Shown: positions 29,990 to 41,318 of the stretch, piece after piece
Numbering within the stretch: the stretch's first letter is position 1
Layout of the letters: every line of letters starts with the position of its first letter
NCBI GenBank assembly: GCA_942486035.1
Contig: CALNXK010000167.1
Coordinates: forward strand, 1,087,501 to 1,151,500
Source of the DNA: Porites lobata
Lineage: Eukaryota > Cnidaria > Anthozoa > Scleractinia > Poritidae
Length of the DNA: 64,000 bases
Direction: 5' to 3'
Translations under genes and position numbers: made by a program
The notes under the pieces: model-generated
Databases searched by the model: none
Told to the model about the DNA's origin: nothing
What the model saw: the letters and a program-made list of their open reading frames with translations, nothing else

Positions 29990-32900
29990 CCCATGGTTTT
30001 GCTCCAAAAATGGCCATTTTTCAAACTTTTTTTTTTAGTCAATACAGGCCAGGAAAATGTCTTTTATGATATTCTAAAACGAAAAAACGCCTTTCTAGGC
30101 TATAAAAACAAGAAGTGCAAAAACTCGAAAAATTGACATTTTTCCAAAGGGGCTAACCCATGGTTTTGGTCCAAAAATGGCGAATTTTCAAACTTCTTTT
30201 TTTGACGCTATATAGACAACGAAAATGTATTCTATGATATTCTAGAACGAAAAAAACGCCTTTCTAGGCCTTAAAAACAAGAAGTTTAAAAAGTCGAAAA
30301 ATCGACATTTTTCCAAAGGGGTTAACCCATGGTTTTAGTCCAAAAATGGCTATTTTTCGTACCTTTTTTTTTTAAACAATATAGACCAGGAAAATATCTT
30401 TTATGATATTCTAGAACGTTAAATCGCCTTTCTAGGCTAGAACAAGAAGTTAAACAAGGCGAAAAATTGACATTTTTCCAAAGGGGTTAATCCTTGGTTT
30501 TGGTCTAAAAATGGCCATTTTTTCAACTTTTTTTTTAGGCAATATAGAAAAGGAAAATGTCTTTAACGATATTCTAGAACGTTAAAACGCCTTTCTAGGC
30601 TATACAAACAAAAAGTTCAACAAGTGGAAAAATTGAGATTTTTACAAAGCGGTTAACCCATAGTTTTGGTCCAAAAATGGCCATTTTCCAAAATTTTTTT
30701 TTAGGCAATATAGGCCAGCAAAATGTCTTTTACCATAATGTAGAATGAAAAAAACGCCTTTCTAGGCTATAAAAACAAGAAGTTCAAAAAGTCGAAAAAT
30801 TGACATTTTTCCAGAGGGGTTAACCTATGGTTTTGGTCCAAAAATGACCATTTTTCAAACGTTTTTTTTGACGCAATATAGGGCAGGGAAATGTCTTTTA
30901 TGATATTCTAAAAAGTAAAAATGCCTTTTTAGGCTATAAAAACAGGAAGTTCAAAAAGTCGAAAAAATTGACATTTTTCCAAAGGGGTTAACCCATGGTT
31001 TTGCTCCAAAAATGGCCATTTTTCAAACTTTTTTTTTTAGTCAATACAGGCCAGGAAAATGTCTTTTATGATATTCTAAAACGAAAAAACGCCTTTCTAG
31101 GCTATAAAAACAAGAAGTGCAAAAACTCGAAAAATTGACATTTTTCCAAAGGGGTTAACCCATGGTTTTAGTCCAAAAATGGCTATTTTTCGTACCTTTT
31201 TTTTTTAAACAATATAGACCAGGAAAATATCTTTTATGATATTCTAGAACGTTAAATCGCCTTTCTAGGCTAGAACAAGAAGTTAAACAAGGCGAAAAAT
31301 TGACATTTTTCCAAAGGGGTTAATCCTTGGTTTTGGTCTAAAAATGGCCATTTTTTCAACTTTTTTTTTTAGGCAATATAGAAAAGGAAAATGTCTTTTA
31401 CGATATTCTAGAACGTTAAAACGCCTTTCTAGGCTATACAAACAAAAAGTTCAACAAGTGGAAAAATTGAGATTTTTACAAAGTGGTTAACCCATAGTTT
31501 TGGTCCAAAAATGGCCATTTTCCAAAATTTTTTTTTAGGCAATATAGGCCAGCAAAATGTCTTTTACCATAATGTAGAATGAAAAAAACGCCTTTCTAGG
31601 CTATAAAAACAAGAAGTTCAAAAAGTCGAAAAATTGACATTTTTCCAGAGGGGTTAACCTATGGTTTTGGTCCAAAAATGACCATTTTTCAAACTTTTTT
31701 TTTGACGCAATATAGACCAGGAAAATGTATTCTATGATATTCTAGAACGAAAAAAAAAAACGCCTTTCTAGGCCATAAAAACAAGAAGTTTAAAAAGTCG
31801 ACAAATTGTCATTTTTTTAAAGGGGTTAACCCATGGTTTTGGTCCAAAAATGGCCATTTTTCCAACTTTTTTTTTTAGGCAATATAGGCCAGGAAAATGT
31901 CTTTTATGATATTCTAGAAAGTAAGAATGCCTTTTAAGGCTGTAAAAACAGGAAGTTCAAAAGTCGAAGAAATTGACATTTTTGTAAAGGGGTTAACCCA
32001 TGGTTTTGCTCCAAAAATGGCCATTTTTCAAACTTTTTTTTTTAGTCAATACAGGCCAGGAAAATGTCTTTTATGATATTCTAAAACGAAAAAACGCCTT
32101 TCTAGGCTATAAAAACAAGAAGTGCAAAAACTCGAAAAATTGACATTTTTCCAAAGGGGTTAACCCATGGTTTTGGTCCAAAAATGGCGAATTTTCAAAC
32201 TTCTTTTTTTGACGCTATATAGACAACGAAAATGTATTCTATGATATTCTAGAACGAAAAAAACGCCTTTCTAGGCCTTAAAAACAAGAAGTTTAAAAAG
32301 TCGAAAAATTGACATTTTTCCAAAGGGGTTAACCCATGGTTTTAGTCCAAAAATGGCTATTTTTCGTACCTTTTTTTTTTAAACAATATAGACCAGGAAA
32401 ATATCTTTTATGATATTCTAGAACGTTAAATCGCCTTTCTAGGCTAGAACAAGAAGTTAAACAAGGCGAAAAATTGACATTTTTCCAAAGGGGTTAATCC
32501 TTGGTTTTGGTCTAAAAATGGCCATTTTTTCAACTTTTTTTTTTATGCAATATAGAAAAGGAAAATGTCTTTTACGATATTCTAGAACGTTAAAACGCCT
32601 TTCTAGGCTATACAAACAAAAAGTTCAACAAGTGGAAAAATTGAGATTTTTACAAAGTGGTTAACCCATAGTTTTGGTCCAAAAATGGCCATTTTCCAAA
32701 AGTTTTTTTTAGGCAATATAGGCCAGCAAAATGTCTTTTACCATAATGTAGAATGAAAAAAACGCCTTTCTAGGCTATAAAAACAAGAAGTTCAAAAAGT
32801 CGAAAAATTGACATTTTTCCAGAGGGGTTAACCTATGGTTTTGGTCCAAAAATGACCATTTTTCAAACTTTTTTTTTGACGCAATATAGACCAGGAAAAT

Positions 32901-35018
32901 GTATTCTATGATATTCTAGAACGAAAAAAAAAACGCCTTTCTAGGCCATAAAAACAAGAAGTTTAAAAAGTCGACAAATTGTCATTTTTTTAAAGGGGTT
33001 AACCCATGGTTTTGGTCCAAAAATGGCCATTTTTCCAACTTTTTTTTTAGGCAATATAGGCCAGGAAAATGTCTTTTATGATATTCTAGAAAGTAAGAAT
33101 GCCTTTTTAGGCTGTAAAAACAGGAAGTTCAAAAGTCGAAGAAATTGACATTTTTCCAAAGGGGTTAACCCATTGTTTTGGTCCAAAAATGGCCATTTTT
33201 CCAACTTTTTTTTTTAGGCAATATAGGCCAGGAAAATGTCTTTTATGATATTCTAGAACGTCAAAAGGCCTTTTTAAGCTGCAAAAAGAAGAAGTTCAAA
33301 AGGTCGAAAAAATTGACATTTTTGTAAAGGGGTTAACCCATGGTTTTGCTCCAAAAATGGCCATTTTTCAAACTTTTTTTTTTAGGCAATACAGGCCAGG
33401 AAAATGTCTTTTATGATATTCTAAAACGAAAAAACGCCTTTGTAGGCTATAAAAATAAGAAGTTCAAAAAGTCGAAAAATTGACATTTTTCCAAAGGGGT
33501 TAACCCATGGTTTTGGTCCAAAAATGGCCATTTTTCAAACTTTTTTTTGACGCAATATAGACCAGGAAAATGTATTCTATGATATTCTAGAACGAAAAAA
33601 AAAACGCCTTTCTAGGCCATAAAAACAAGAAGTTTAAAAAGTCGAAAAATTGACATTTTTCCAAAGGGGTTAACCCATGGTTTTGGTGTAAAAATGGCCA
33701 TTTTCCCTTTTTTTTTAGGCAATATAGGCCAGGAAAATGTATTTTACCATATTCTAGAACGAAAAAAACGCCTTTCTAGGCTATAAAAACAAGAAGTTCA
33801 AAAAGTCGAAAAATTGACATTTTTCAATAGGGGTTAACCCATGGCTTTAGTCCAAAAAAGGCCGTTTATTTATTTTTTTTTTTTTTAGGCAAAATAGGCC
33901 AGGAAAATGTGTTTTACGATATTCTAGAACGGAAAAACGCCTTTCTAGGCTATAAAAACAAAAAGTTTAAACAGTCGAAAAATTGACATTTTTCGAAAGG
34001 GGTTAACCCATGGTTTTAGTCCAAAAAAGGCCATTTTGGCAACTTTTTTTTATAGGCAATATAGGCCAGGAAAATGTCTTTTACGATGTTCTAGAACGGA
34101 AAAAGGCCTTTCTAGGCTCTAAACACAAGAAGTTAAAAAAGTCGACAAAATTGAGATTTTTCCAAAGGGGTTAACCCATGGTTTTGGTCCAAAAAATGGC
34201 CAATTTTTAACTTCTTTTTTTGACGCAATATAGACAAGGAAAATGTATTCTATGATATTCTAGAACGAAAAAAACGCCTTTCTAGGCCATAAAAACAAGA
34301 ACTTTAAAAAGTCGAAAAATTGATATTTTTCCAAACGGGTTAACCCATGGTTTTGGTCCAAAAATGGCCATTTTTCGAACTTTTCTTTTTTACGCAATAT
34401 AGACTAGGAAAATGTATTCTATGATATTCTAGAACGAAAAAATGCCTTTCTAGGCTATAAAAACAAGAAGTTTAAAAAGTTCAAAAAGTCGAAAAATTGT
34501 CATTTTTTTAAAGGGGTTAACCCATGGTTTTGGTCCAAAAATGGCCATTTTTCCAACTTTTTTTTTTAGGCAATATAGGCCAGGAAAATGTCTTTTATGA
34601 TATTCTAGAAAGTAAGAATGCCCCTTTAGGCTGTAAAAACAGGAAGTTTAAAAGTCGAAGAAATTGACATTTTTCCAAAGGGGTTAACCCATTGTTTTGG
34701 TCCAAAAATGGCCATTTTGCCAACTTTTTTTTTTAGGCAATATAGGCCAGGAAAATGTCTTTTATGATATTCTAGAACGTAAAAAGGCCTTTTTAAGCTG
34801 GAAAAAGAAGAAGTTCAAAAGGTCGAAAAAATTGACATTTTTGTAAAGGGGTTAACCCATGGTTTTGCTCCAAAAATGGCCATTTTTCAAACTTTTTTTT
34901 TTAGTCAATACAGGCCAGGAAAATGTCTTTTATGATATTCTAAAACGAAAAAACGCTTTTCTAGGCTATAAAAACAAGAAGTGCAAAAACTCGAAAAATT
35001 GACATTTTTCCAAAGGGG
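29990..35018 (+). repeat. Higher-order repeat block C (about 1.0 kb, six-monomer unit)
   Basis: The variant GGTTTTGCTCCAAAAATGG with CAATACAGGCCAGG recurs at about 29,998, 31,002, 32,002, 33,345 and 34,860. Spacings are about 1,004, 1,000, 1,343 and 1,515 bp (6, 6, 8 and 9 monomers). Companion variants, such as the monomer with TACCATAATGTAGAATG and the one with GGCTAGAACAAGAAG, recur in register. Part of the unit continues after the transposon at 36,590-37,020, showing that the array was continuous before insertion. Confidence 0.75.
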
Positions 35019-35022
35019 TTAA

Positions 35023-36414
35023 AGGGGCTATGTCAGCTGGAGAGCATGCGCTCTGAGGTTATGCAAATTACTTTCAAGTGTCAAAAGTCTATTGTTTTTA
35101 ACGCGTGACTTTCTCCATGAACGCTCTGAGGTTATGCAAATTACTTTCAACTGTCAAAATTCTATTGTTTTTAACGCGTGACTCTCTTCATGTTCTCTGT
35201 CACGTCCAAGGTTCCGAATTTAGAGACGTTAACAAGCGAAATGGGTTTAGATAAGGGATGTTTCGATAGAATTTATGGAACGTCTCTTCTCTGGTTATGC
35301 TAGATCAAGAATAAAATTGTGACGACAATTTTACTTGTAGTTTTGACGTAAAAACGCATGCCATTCATAAAATAGAGCGCAAACAAAAATTCAACAACAA
35401 CATATTGTCTTATTCAACAAAATAAATGGAAGTTGTATTTTACAAACGAGCTACAAAAGACGCTAGACCGAAGATAAAGACCAAGACTGTTTCAAATCAT
35501 TAACAATTAGACTTGTCTGTCGCTATTGATTTTATAATTTAGATGCTGATAGAACAAGAGACCAAGTCTTTGTTTTGATCTTAGGGAAACATACATTATC
35601 GCGCAAAATTGTTCGATCGTGCCGAATCACTGCGACGTCGAGAAAAACAGAACCCAGCATCATTGGTATACTACTCCACTATAAGCAGTCCGTTGATAAA
35701 AAGGGAAAGTAAACTCTGCTATTTTCCAAAATTATGCTCGAACACAAACAGTTCAAAAACATGGCATTTACAGGATCTAACTCGTACTAAGGTGCCTCTC
35801 TAAGTCCGTTGAGAACAATCTGGACGACCAAACGGTCGTGTTTATCTTTGCCGTGAATCGAGATAAATACAAGAAGGAATGTAGCCGAATTTTAGAATGT
35901 TTCCTTCGCCAGGAGTTTAGTTTCGTCACGAAACTCATGGCCTGATGCTCTTGTAATCGTTTACAAAAAACGGCCGCCGCCAACTCGATAGCCGCTTCAT
36001 TATATGTCCACATACTTTGAGCACAAGAAAAATCCAAGCGCCAGCAGCCTCTAAAATAACTCAATAGAAAGGTCCTGTGAACTATAGGGAAGATTCCATT
36101 AAAGATTCCATCACTCATTGTGGAGTAGCCGTCATTGACTCTGCCATTACAACGGCCGCTGATAAGAGGACACAGTAAATCCACGTAAAAACATTTCACA
36201 GGCAAACAATTTTAAAATAACGCCAAAAAATTGTTCTGTAATCACCATAGAACGATTCTTAATGCAAAACTTCGCTAACTATCGAACGATGGCTGAGATT
36301 TAGACAGATAAAAACAGCCTTCCAAAATCTCCGACACAACTTGAAAAAGTTGGGCTGTCTTTTTCAAGTTTGTTTTCATTGGCTCGCGCATGCGTGTTGG
36401 GTGACATAGCCCCT
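35023..36414. mobile_element. Non-autonomous piggyBac-type DNA transposon (1,392 bp)
   Basis: The element is cut cleanly into a satellite monomer. Both flanks are TTAA (35,019-35,022 and 36,415-36,418), and the disrupted monomer reads GGGG-TTAA on the left and TTAA-CCCATGG on the right, exactly reconstituting one TTAA of the satellite box. The termini are perfect 13-bp inverted repeats, AGGGGCTATGTCA, followed after an 8-bp mismatch by GCATGCGC at the same offset in both ends. A TTAA target duplication is characteristic of piggyBac elements (known). No transposase is visible. The longest frame inside (35,777-36,205, minus strand, 142 codons) has no motif I recognise, so I call the element non-autonomous. 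The superfamily rests on the TTAA duplication and the terminal repeats only. Confidence 0.85.
35049..35194 (+). repeat. 73-bp tandem duplication inside the piggyBac-type element
   Basis: Two adjacent copies start CGCTCTGAGGTTATGCAAAT at 35,049 and 35,122 and end with ACGCGTGACT plus a CATG-containing tail. They differ at a few bases (CAAGTGTC versus CAACTGTC; AAAGTC versus AAATTC). They lie just inside the left end. Duplicated subterminal segments are common in DNA transposons and can hold transposase contacts, but nothing here shows that directly. Confidence 0.85.
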
Positions 36415-39400
36415 TTAACCCATGGTTTTGGTCCAAAAATGGCCATTTTTCAAACTTTTTTTTTGACGCAATATAGACCAGGAAAATGTATTCTATGATA
36501 TTCTAGAACGAAAAAAATGCCTTTCTAGGCCATAAAAACAAGAAGTTTAAAAAGTCGAAAAATTGATATTTTTCCAAAGGGGTTAACCCATGGTTTTAGT
36601 CCAAAAATGGCTATTTTTCGTACCTTTTTTTTTTACACAATATAGACCAGGAAAATATCTTTTATGATATTCTAGAACGTTAAATCGCCTTTCTAGGCTA
36701 GAACAAGAAGTTCTACAAGGCGAAAAATTGACATTTTTCCAAAGGGGTTAATCGTTGGTTTTGGTCTAAAAATGGCCATTTTTTCAACTTTTTTTTTTAG
36801 GCAATATAGAAAAGGAAAATGTCTTTTACGATATTCTAGAACGTTAAAACGCCTTTCTAGGCTATACAAAGAAAAAGTTTAACAAGTGGAAAAATTGAGA
36901 TTTTTACAAAGTGGTTAACCCATAGTTTTGGTCCAAAAATGGCCATTTTTTAAAATTTTATTTTTTAGGCAATATAGGCCAGCAAAATGTCTTTTACCAT
37001 AATCTAGAACGAAAAAAACGCCTTTCTAGGCTATAAAAACAAGAAGTTCAAAAAGTCGAAAAATTGACATTTTTCCAAAGGGGTTAACCCATGGTTTTGG
37101 TCCAAAAATGGCCATTGATGCAACTTTTTTTTCTAGGCAATATATGCCAGGAAAATGTCTTTTACGATATTCTAGAACGAAAAAACGCCTTTCTAGGCTA
37201 TAAAAACAAGAAGTTCAAAAAGTCGAAAAATTGACATTTTTATAAAGGGGTTAACGCATGGTTTTAGTCCAGAAATGGCCATTTTTCCAACTTTTTTTTT
37301 AGCCAGTTAAGGCCAGGAAAATGTCTTTTATGATATTCTAGAACGGAAAATCGCCTTTGTAGGCTATAAAAACAAGAAGTTCAAAAAGTCGAAAACATTG
37401 ACATTTTTCCAAGGGGGTTATCCCATGGTTTTGGTCGAAAAATGGCCATTTTTCAAACTTTTTTTTTTGACGCAATATAGACTAGGAAAATGTATTCTAT
37501 GATATTCTAGAACGAAAAAATGCCTTTCTAGGCTATAAAAACAAGAAGTTCAAAAAGTCGAAAAATTGACATTTTTCCAGAGGGGTTAACCGATGGTTTT
37601 GGTCCAAAAATGGCCATTTTTCAAACTTTTTATTTTGACGCAATATAGACCAGGAAAATGTATTCTATGATATTCTAGAACGAAAAAAAACGCCTTTCTA
37701 GGCCATAAAAACAAGAAGTTTAAAAAGTCGAAAAATTGACATTTTTCCAAAGGGGTTAACCCATGGTTTTGGTGTAAAAATGGCCATTTTCCCTTTTTTT
37801 TTAGGCAATATAGGCCAGGAAAATGTATTTTACCATATTCTAGAACGAAAAAAACGCCTTTCTAGGCTATAAAAACAAGAAGTTCAAAAAGTCGAAAAAT
37901 TGACATTTTTCCTTAGGGGTTAACCCATTGTTTTAGTCCAAAAAAGGCCATTTTGGCATTTTTTTTTTTTTAGGCAAAATAGGCCAGGAAAATGTGTTTT
38001 ACGATATTTTAGAACGGAAAAACGCCTTTCTAGGCTATAAAAACAAAAAGTGTAAAAAGTCGAAAAATTGACATTTTTCGAAAGGGGTTAACCCATGGTT
38101 TTAGTTCAAAAAAGGCCATTTTGGCAACTTTTTTTATAGGCAATATAGGCCAGGAAAATGTCTTTTACGATGTTCTAGAACGGAAAAACTCCTTTCTAGG
38201 CTATAAGCACAAGAAGTTAAAAAAGTCGAAAAATTGAGATTTTTCCATAAGGGTTAACCCTCGGTTTTGGTCCAAAAATGGCCATTTTTCCAACTTCTTT
38301 TTAAAACAAAAAATAGGTCAGGAAAACGTCTTTTACGGTATTCTACAACGAAGCAACTACTTTCTTGGGTATAAAAACAAGAAGTTCAAGGAATCTAAAG
38401 ATTGAGATTTTTCCAAAGGGGTTAACGCATGGTTTTGGTCCAAAAATTTCCGTTTTTTCAACTTTTTTTTGTTTTTAAAGAACTATAGGCCAGGAAAATG
38501 TTCTTTATGTTATTCTAAAACGAAAAAACGCCTTTCTAGGCTATAAAAACAAGAAGCTGAGAAAGTCAAAAAATTGAAATTTTTCCAAAGAGGTTAGCGG
38601 ATAGTTTTGATCCAAAAATGGCCATTTTTCTAATTTTTTTTAGGCAGTATCGGCCAGGAAAATGTCTTCTACGATATTGTAGAACGAAACAACGCCTTTC
38701 TAGGCTATAAAAACCAGAAGTTCAAAAAGTCGAAAAATTTGGATTTTTCCAAAGGGTCCTTAAATGGCCATTTTTCCATTTTTTTTTAGGCAATATAGGC
38801 CAGGAAAATGTTTTTTACTATATTCTAGAAGGAAAGTACGCTTTTCTAGGCTATAAACAAGAATTTCATAAAATAAAAAAAGGAGATTTTTTCAAAGGGG
38901 TTAACCCGTGGTTTTGGTCCAAAAATGGCCATTTTTTCTACATTTTTTGTTAAGGAAATATAGGGCAGGAAAATGTCTTTTACTATATTCTAGAACGAAA
39001 CAACGCCTTTCTAGGCTATAAAAACAAGAAGTTCTAAAAGTCGAAAAATTGAGATTTTTTTAAAGGGGTTAATCCATGCTTTAGATTCAAAAATGGTCAG
39101 TTTTCTTCCTTTTTTATAGAAATATAGGCCAGCAAAATGTCTTTTACGATATTCTAGATCGAAAAAACGCCTGTCTAGGCTATAAAAAGAGAAGCTGAAA
39201 AAGTCGAAAATTTGACATCTTTCCAAACTGGGTAGTCCATGGTTTTAGACAAAAATTGGCCATTTTTTCATCTTTTCACTTTTGGCAATATAGGCTAGGA
39301 AAATGTGTTTTACGATATTCTAGAACGAAAAAACGCCTTTCTAGGCTATAAAAGCAAGAAGTAAAAAATATCGAAAAATTGAGATTTTTTTAAAGGTGTT

Positions 39401-39672
39401 AGTCCCTGGTTTCGGTGAAAAATTGGCCACTTTGCCATGTTTTCATTTTTGGCGATATAGGCCAGAAAAATGTCTTTTACAATATTCTAGAACGAAAAAA
39501 CGCCTTTCTGGGCTATAAAAACAAGAAGTTCAAAATATCGAAAAATTGGGGTTTTTCCAAATAGGTTAGTTTATGTTTTGTTCAAAAATGGGCCACCTCT
39601 CCATCTTTTTTTATTTTTGGCAAGATAGGCCAGGAAAAATTTTTTTTACGATATTCTGGATCGAAAAAACGC
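36415..39672 (+). repeat. Satellite array, right part, progressively diverged
   Basis: The same + oriented monomers resume immediately after the transposon. Up to about 38,250 they resemble the main array. From about 38,260 on, indels and substitutions accumulate: the box becomes GGGTTAACCCTCGG, GAGGTTAGCGGATAG, GGTAGTCCATGG, GTGTTAGTCCCTGG and AGGTTAGTTTATG in turn, and one monomer at about 38,750 is truncated. The last + oriented monomer stops within GATATTCTGGATCGAAAAAACGC near 39,672. Decay toward the array edge is expected when homogenisation acts mainly in the interior. Confidence 0.93.
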
Positions 39673-39820
39673 TGCTTTTTGGACTTTGTTAAACTTTATT
39701 TCTGTCGACTACACTGCAGGTTTTTTTATTCAGAGAATCAAATAAAAATCTTTTCTGGCTTGATATGCCCAAAGAGTCATTTGAAAAACAAAATTCCCTT
39801 TTTTGACAAAAAGCGTGGAC
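39673..39820 (-). repeat. Inverted satellite subfamily, first part
   Basis: Orientation switches here. From CTTTTTGGACTTTG onward the sequence reads as the reverse complement of a satellite monomer: CTTTTCTGGCTTGAT, then CCCAAAGAGTC, then TTTTTTGACAAAAAGCGTGG, which is the box read from the other strand. It continues on the far side of the hAT-like insertion. Confidence 0.8.
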
Positions 39821-39908
39821 AGGAGCCCATCAAATGGAGCCTCCATCTCCCGTACAAGCCCTTGGAGTCAACCCTTTCCCGAGTAGATTTATAATTAGAA
39901 CGGTTCCC
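39821..39908 (+). repeat. Left terminal inverted repeat of the hAT-like element
   Basis: It pairs with 41,228-41,318. The first ~28 bases match with one or two differences, the middle is diverged, and the block CCAACCCTTTCCCGAG / TCAACCCTTTCCCGAG plus TAGATTTATAA is nearly identical again. Confidence 0.85.
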
Positions 39909-41227
39909 AGGGGAGACTTCGCGCGCCGACAGTGGGAAGAGCCAATCACAAAGACGTAATGACACTACTATTGTACTTCATCAAACAGCAGGAAATTCGT
40001 TGCTGACAGGCCAAACACAATCATAAGCTAGTGAAACGTGACTTTAGCGTTTTCATCCCTTACAGATTTTCTTTCTTTTCTTTTTAGCGGATAGATTATA
40101 CTATGGAGAGTTTTAAACTCTGACTATGTTAATCTTAATTTTGGTTGCTTGTCTCACATTAAGAGGACATGAAGCTGGTCTGTTACGTGCGTAATGATTA
40201 ACTACTACCTGCAGTCTGTAGTTCTGACAGGATTCGTTTTCTTTAGCCAATTTTTCGAGCGTTAAGGTTCTTATTTCGGCTAAATGACTCAACATTAATC
40301 AAATTTCTAGTTTTTCAAGTTTTTTTTTTCCGAAATGCGTTTACTTGAAAAAATACTTGTAGTCCTTGTGGTTGTTTTGCCCGTCAGCTAGTGTGAGATT
40401 CCCTGCTATATTTTGTAACGCCGCGCCCAGCCATTCTTTTCTCGCAAAAAAGTGATCTACAGATGCGAATTCGAAAGAGAGAATTGGCCTAAACTTCTAC
40501 ATTAATTGCTCAAAATTGTCCTGTTAGTCAGTCATAATTCTAGTTTGGCGCAGATACAATCCATTTTGTTTTTCTTGAGATAAGAGGGTCTGTGGACTGG
40601 AGCGCGATGTCACAAATTCCTCCGTTAGCAAATTACTTTTGTGTTAGCTTCACGGTCGACCAACTGTTGTCTTCTTTTCAACTTTTCAAGTGCCAGTTTT
40701 ATCAGGCAACTCTCACGGTGATACAAGTCAGTTGTAAAGGAAGACTGCAATTTCTCAAATTTCGGAACTGAGAGCATTCCTCCATAGTTGTTACTTAGGT
40801 CATCGCTTTTGCACGCGGTGCTTAAGGAGAAATCCACTCCACGGTGATGACAAAAATCAAATGATCCTGGCACTTTTTCGGCGCTGATCATCCAAAAGTT
40901 CCAAATCGTCCACAGAACGCTTAATCGTCGACTCTTTTCAAGGTGTATGTTTAAATGTGGGATGTATGACGCGACAAAAAAAAAAAAAAGCACTCGCAAA
41001 GATAACCTTTCCGTGATCCTCAGTTCGCTGCCTTTGTCCCATCGCTTCATGCTCAGTCAGCGGGTAATTCATTAACTTTTATTTCATGATATCCAGATCC
41101 CAGCGGCTGTAAAATTATAAAAATGGACGTATAGTAAAAAAGGAAAACGGTCGAAGGACGGGTTTCTGAGATCGACTTCATCCAACTTCATTTTTTTCAC
41201 GGTGACATACGAGACTCTACTTTTCGC

Positions 41228-41318
41228 GGGAAACAATCCGTTCTATTTATAAATCTACTCGGGAAAGGGTTGGCTCAAGAAATTAATGGAGATGGAGGCT
41301 CCATTTGATGGGCTTCTG
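41228..41318 (-). repeat. Right terminal inverted repeat of the hAT-like element
   Basis: Reverse complement of the left repeat. It includes TCTACTCGGGAAAGGGTTGG, GGAGATGGAGGCTCCATTTG and the terminal CTG. Confidence 0.85.

Larger units (their letters stand above)
1..35018 (+). repeat. Main satellite array, ~167-168 bp monomer
   Basis: Tandem head-to-tail monomers fill this stretch, roughly 210 copies. Each begins with the box GGGGTTAACCCATGG, which contains HpaI and NcoI sites, followed by GGTCCAAAAATGGCCATTTT, a T-run, GGCAATATAGGCCAGGAAAA, GATATTCTAGAACG, a run of A, GCCTTTCTAGGC, TATAAAAACAAGAAGTTC and AAAAAGTCGAAAAATTGAC. Box-to-box spacing measured at the left end is 167 and 168 bp. 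Copies differ by point changes, T- and A-run length and small indels. Length is close to the DNA of one chromatosome, as in many centromeric satellites (known generally; centromeric location here is inference). Open frames in the array arise because 168 is a multiple of three and are not genes. Confidence 0.97.
39821..41318. mobile_element. hAT-like non-autonomous DNA transposon (~1.5 kb)
   Basis: GCGTGGAC is present on both sides (39,813-39,820 and 41,319-41,326), an 8-bp target duplication. The left end reads (C)AGGAGCCCATCAAATGG and the right end, reverse-complemented, CAGAAGCCCATCAAATGG. Homology between the ends continues for about 80-90 bp through CCCTTTCCCGAGTAGATTTA. CAG...CTG termini with 8-bp duplications fit hAT elements (known); one C appears lost at the left junction. 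The interior holds no transposase I can recognise. A 141-codon minus-strand frame at 40,625-41,050 has no familiar motif. The element sits in the satellite, and removing it rejoins one monomer. Confidence 0.8.

Noticed and set aside
1..35018. CRISPR array
   Set aside because: There are no unique spacers; the whole 167-bp unit repeats and the organism is an animal.
35777..36205. 142-codon minus-strand frame inside the TTAA-flanked element as a transposase
   Set aside because: Too short for a piggyBac transposase (usually above 500 residues) and without a catalytic Asp pattern I can recognise.
1..39672. Many open frames such as NIGQENVFYDILERKNAFLGYKNKKF and antisense MAIFGPKPWVNPFGK
   Set aside because: They are translations of satellite monomers. 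The monomer is often 168 bp (56 codons), so frames run from unit to unit until a drifting stop. Copies vary in frame and indels are not multiples of three, so there is no sign of coding constraint.
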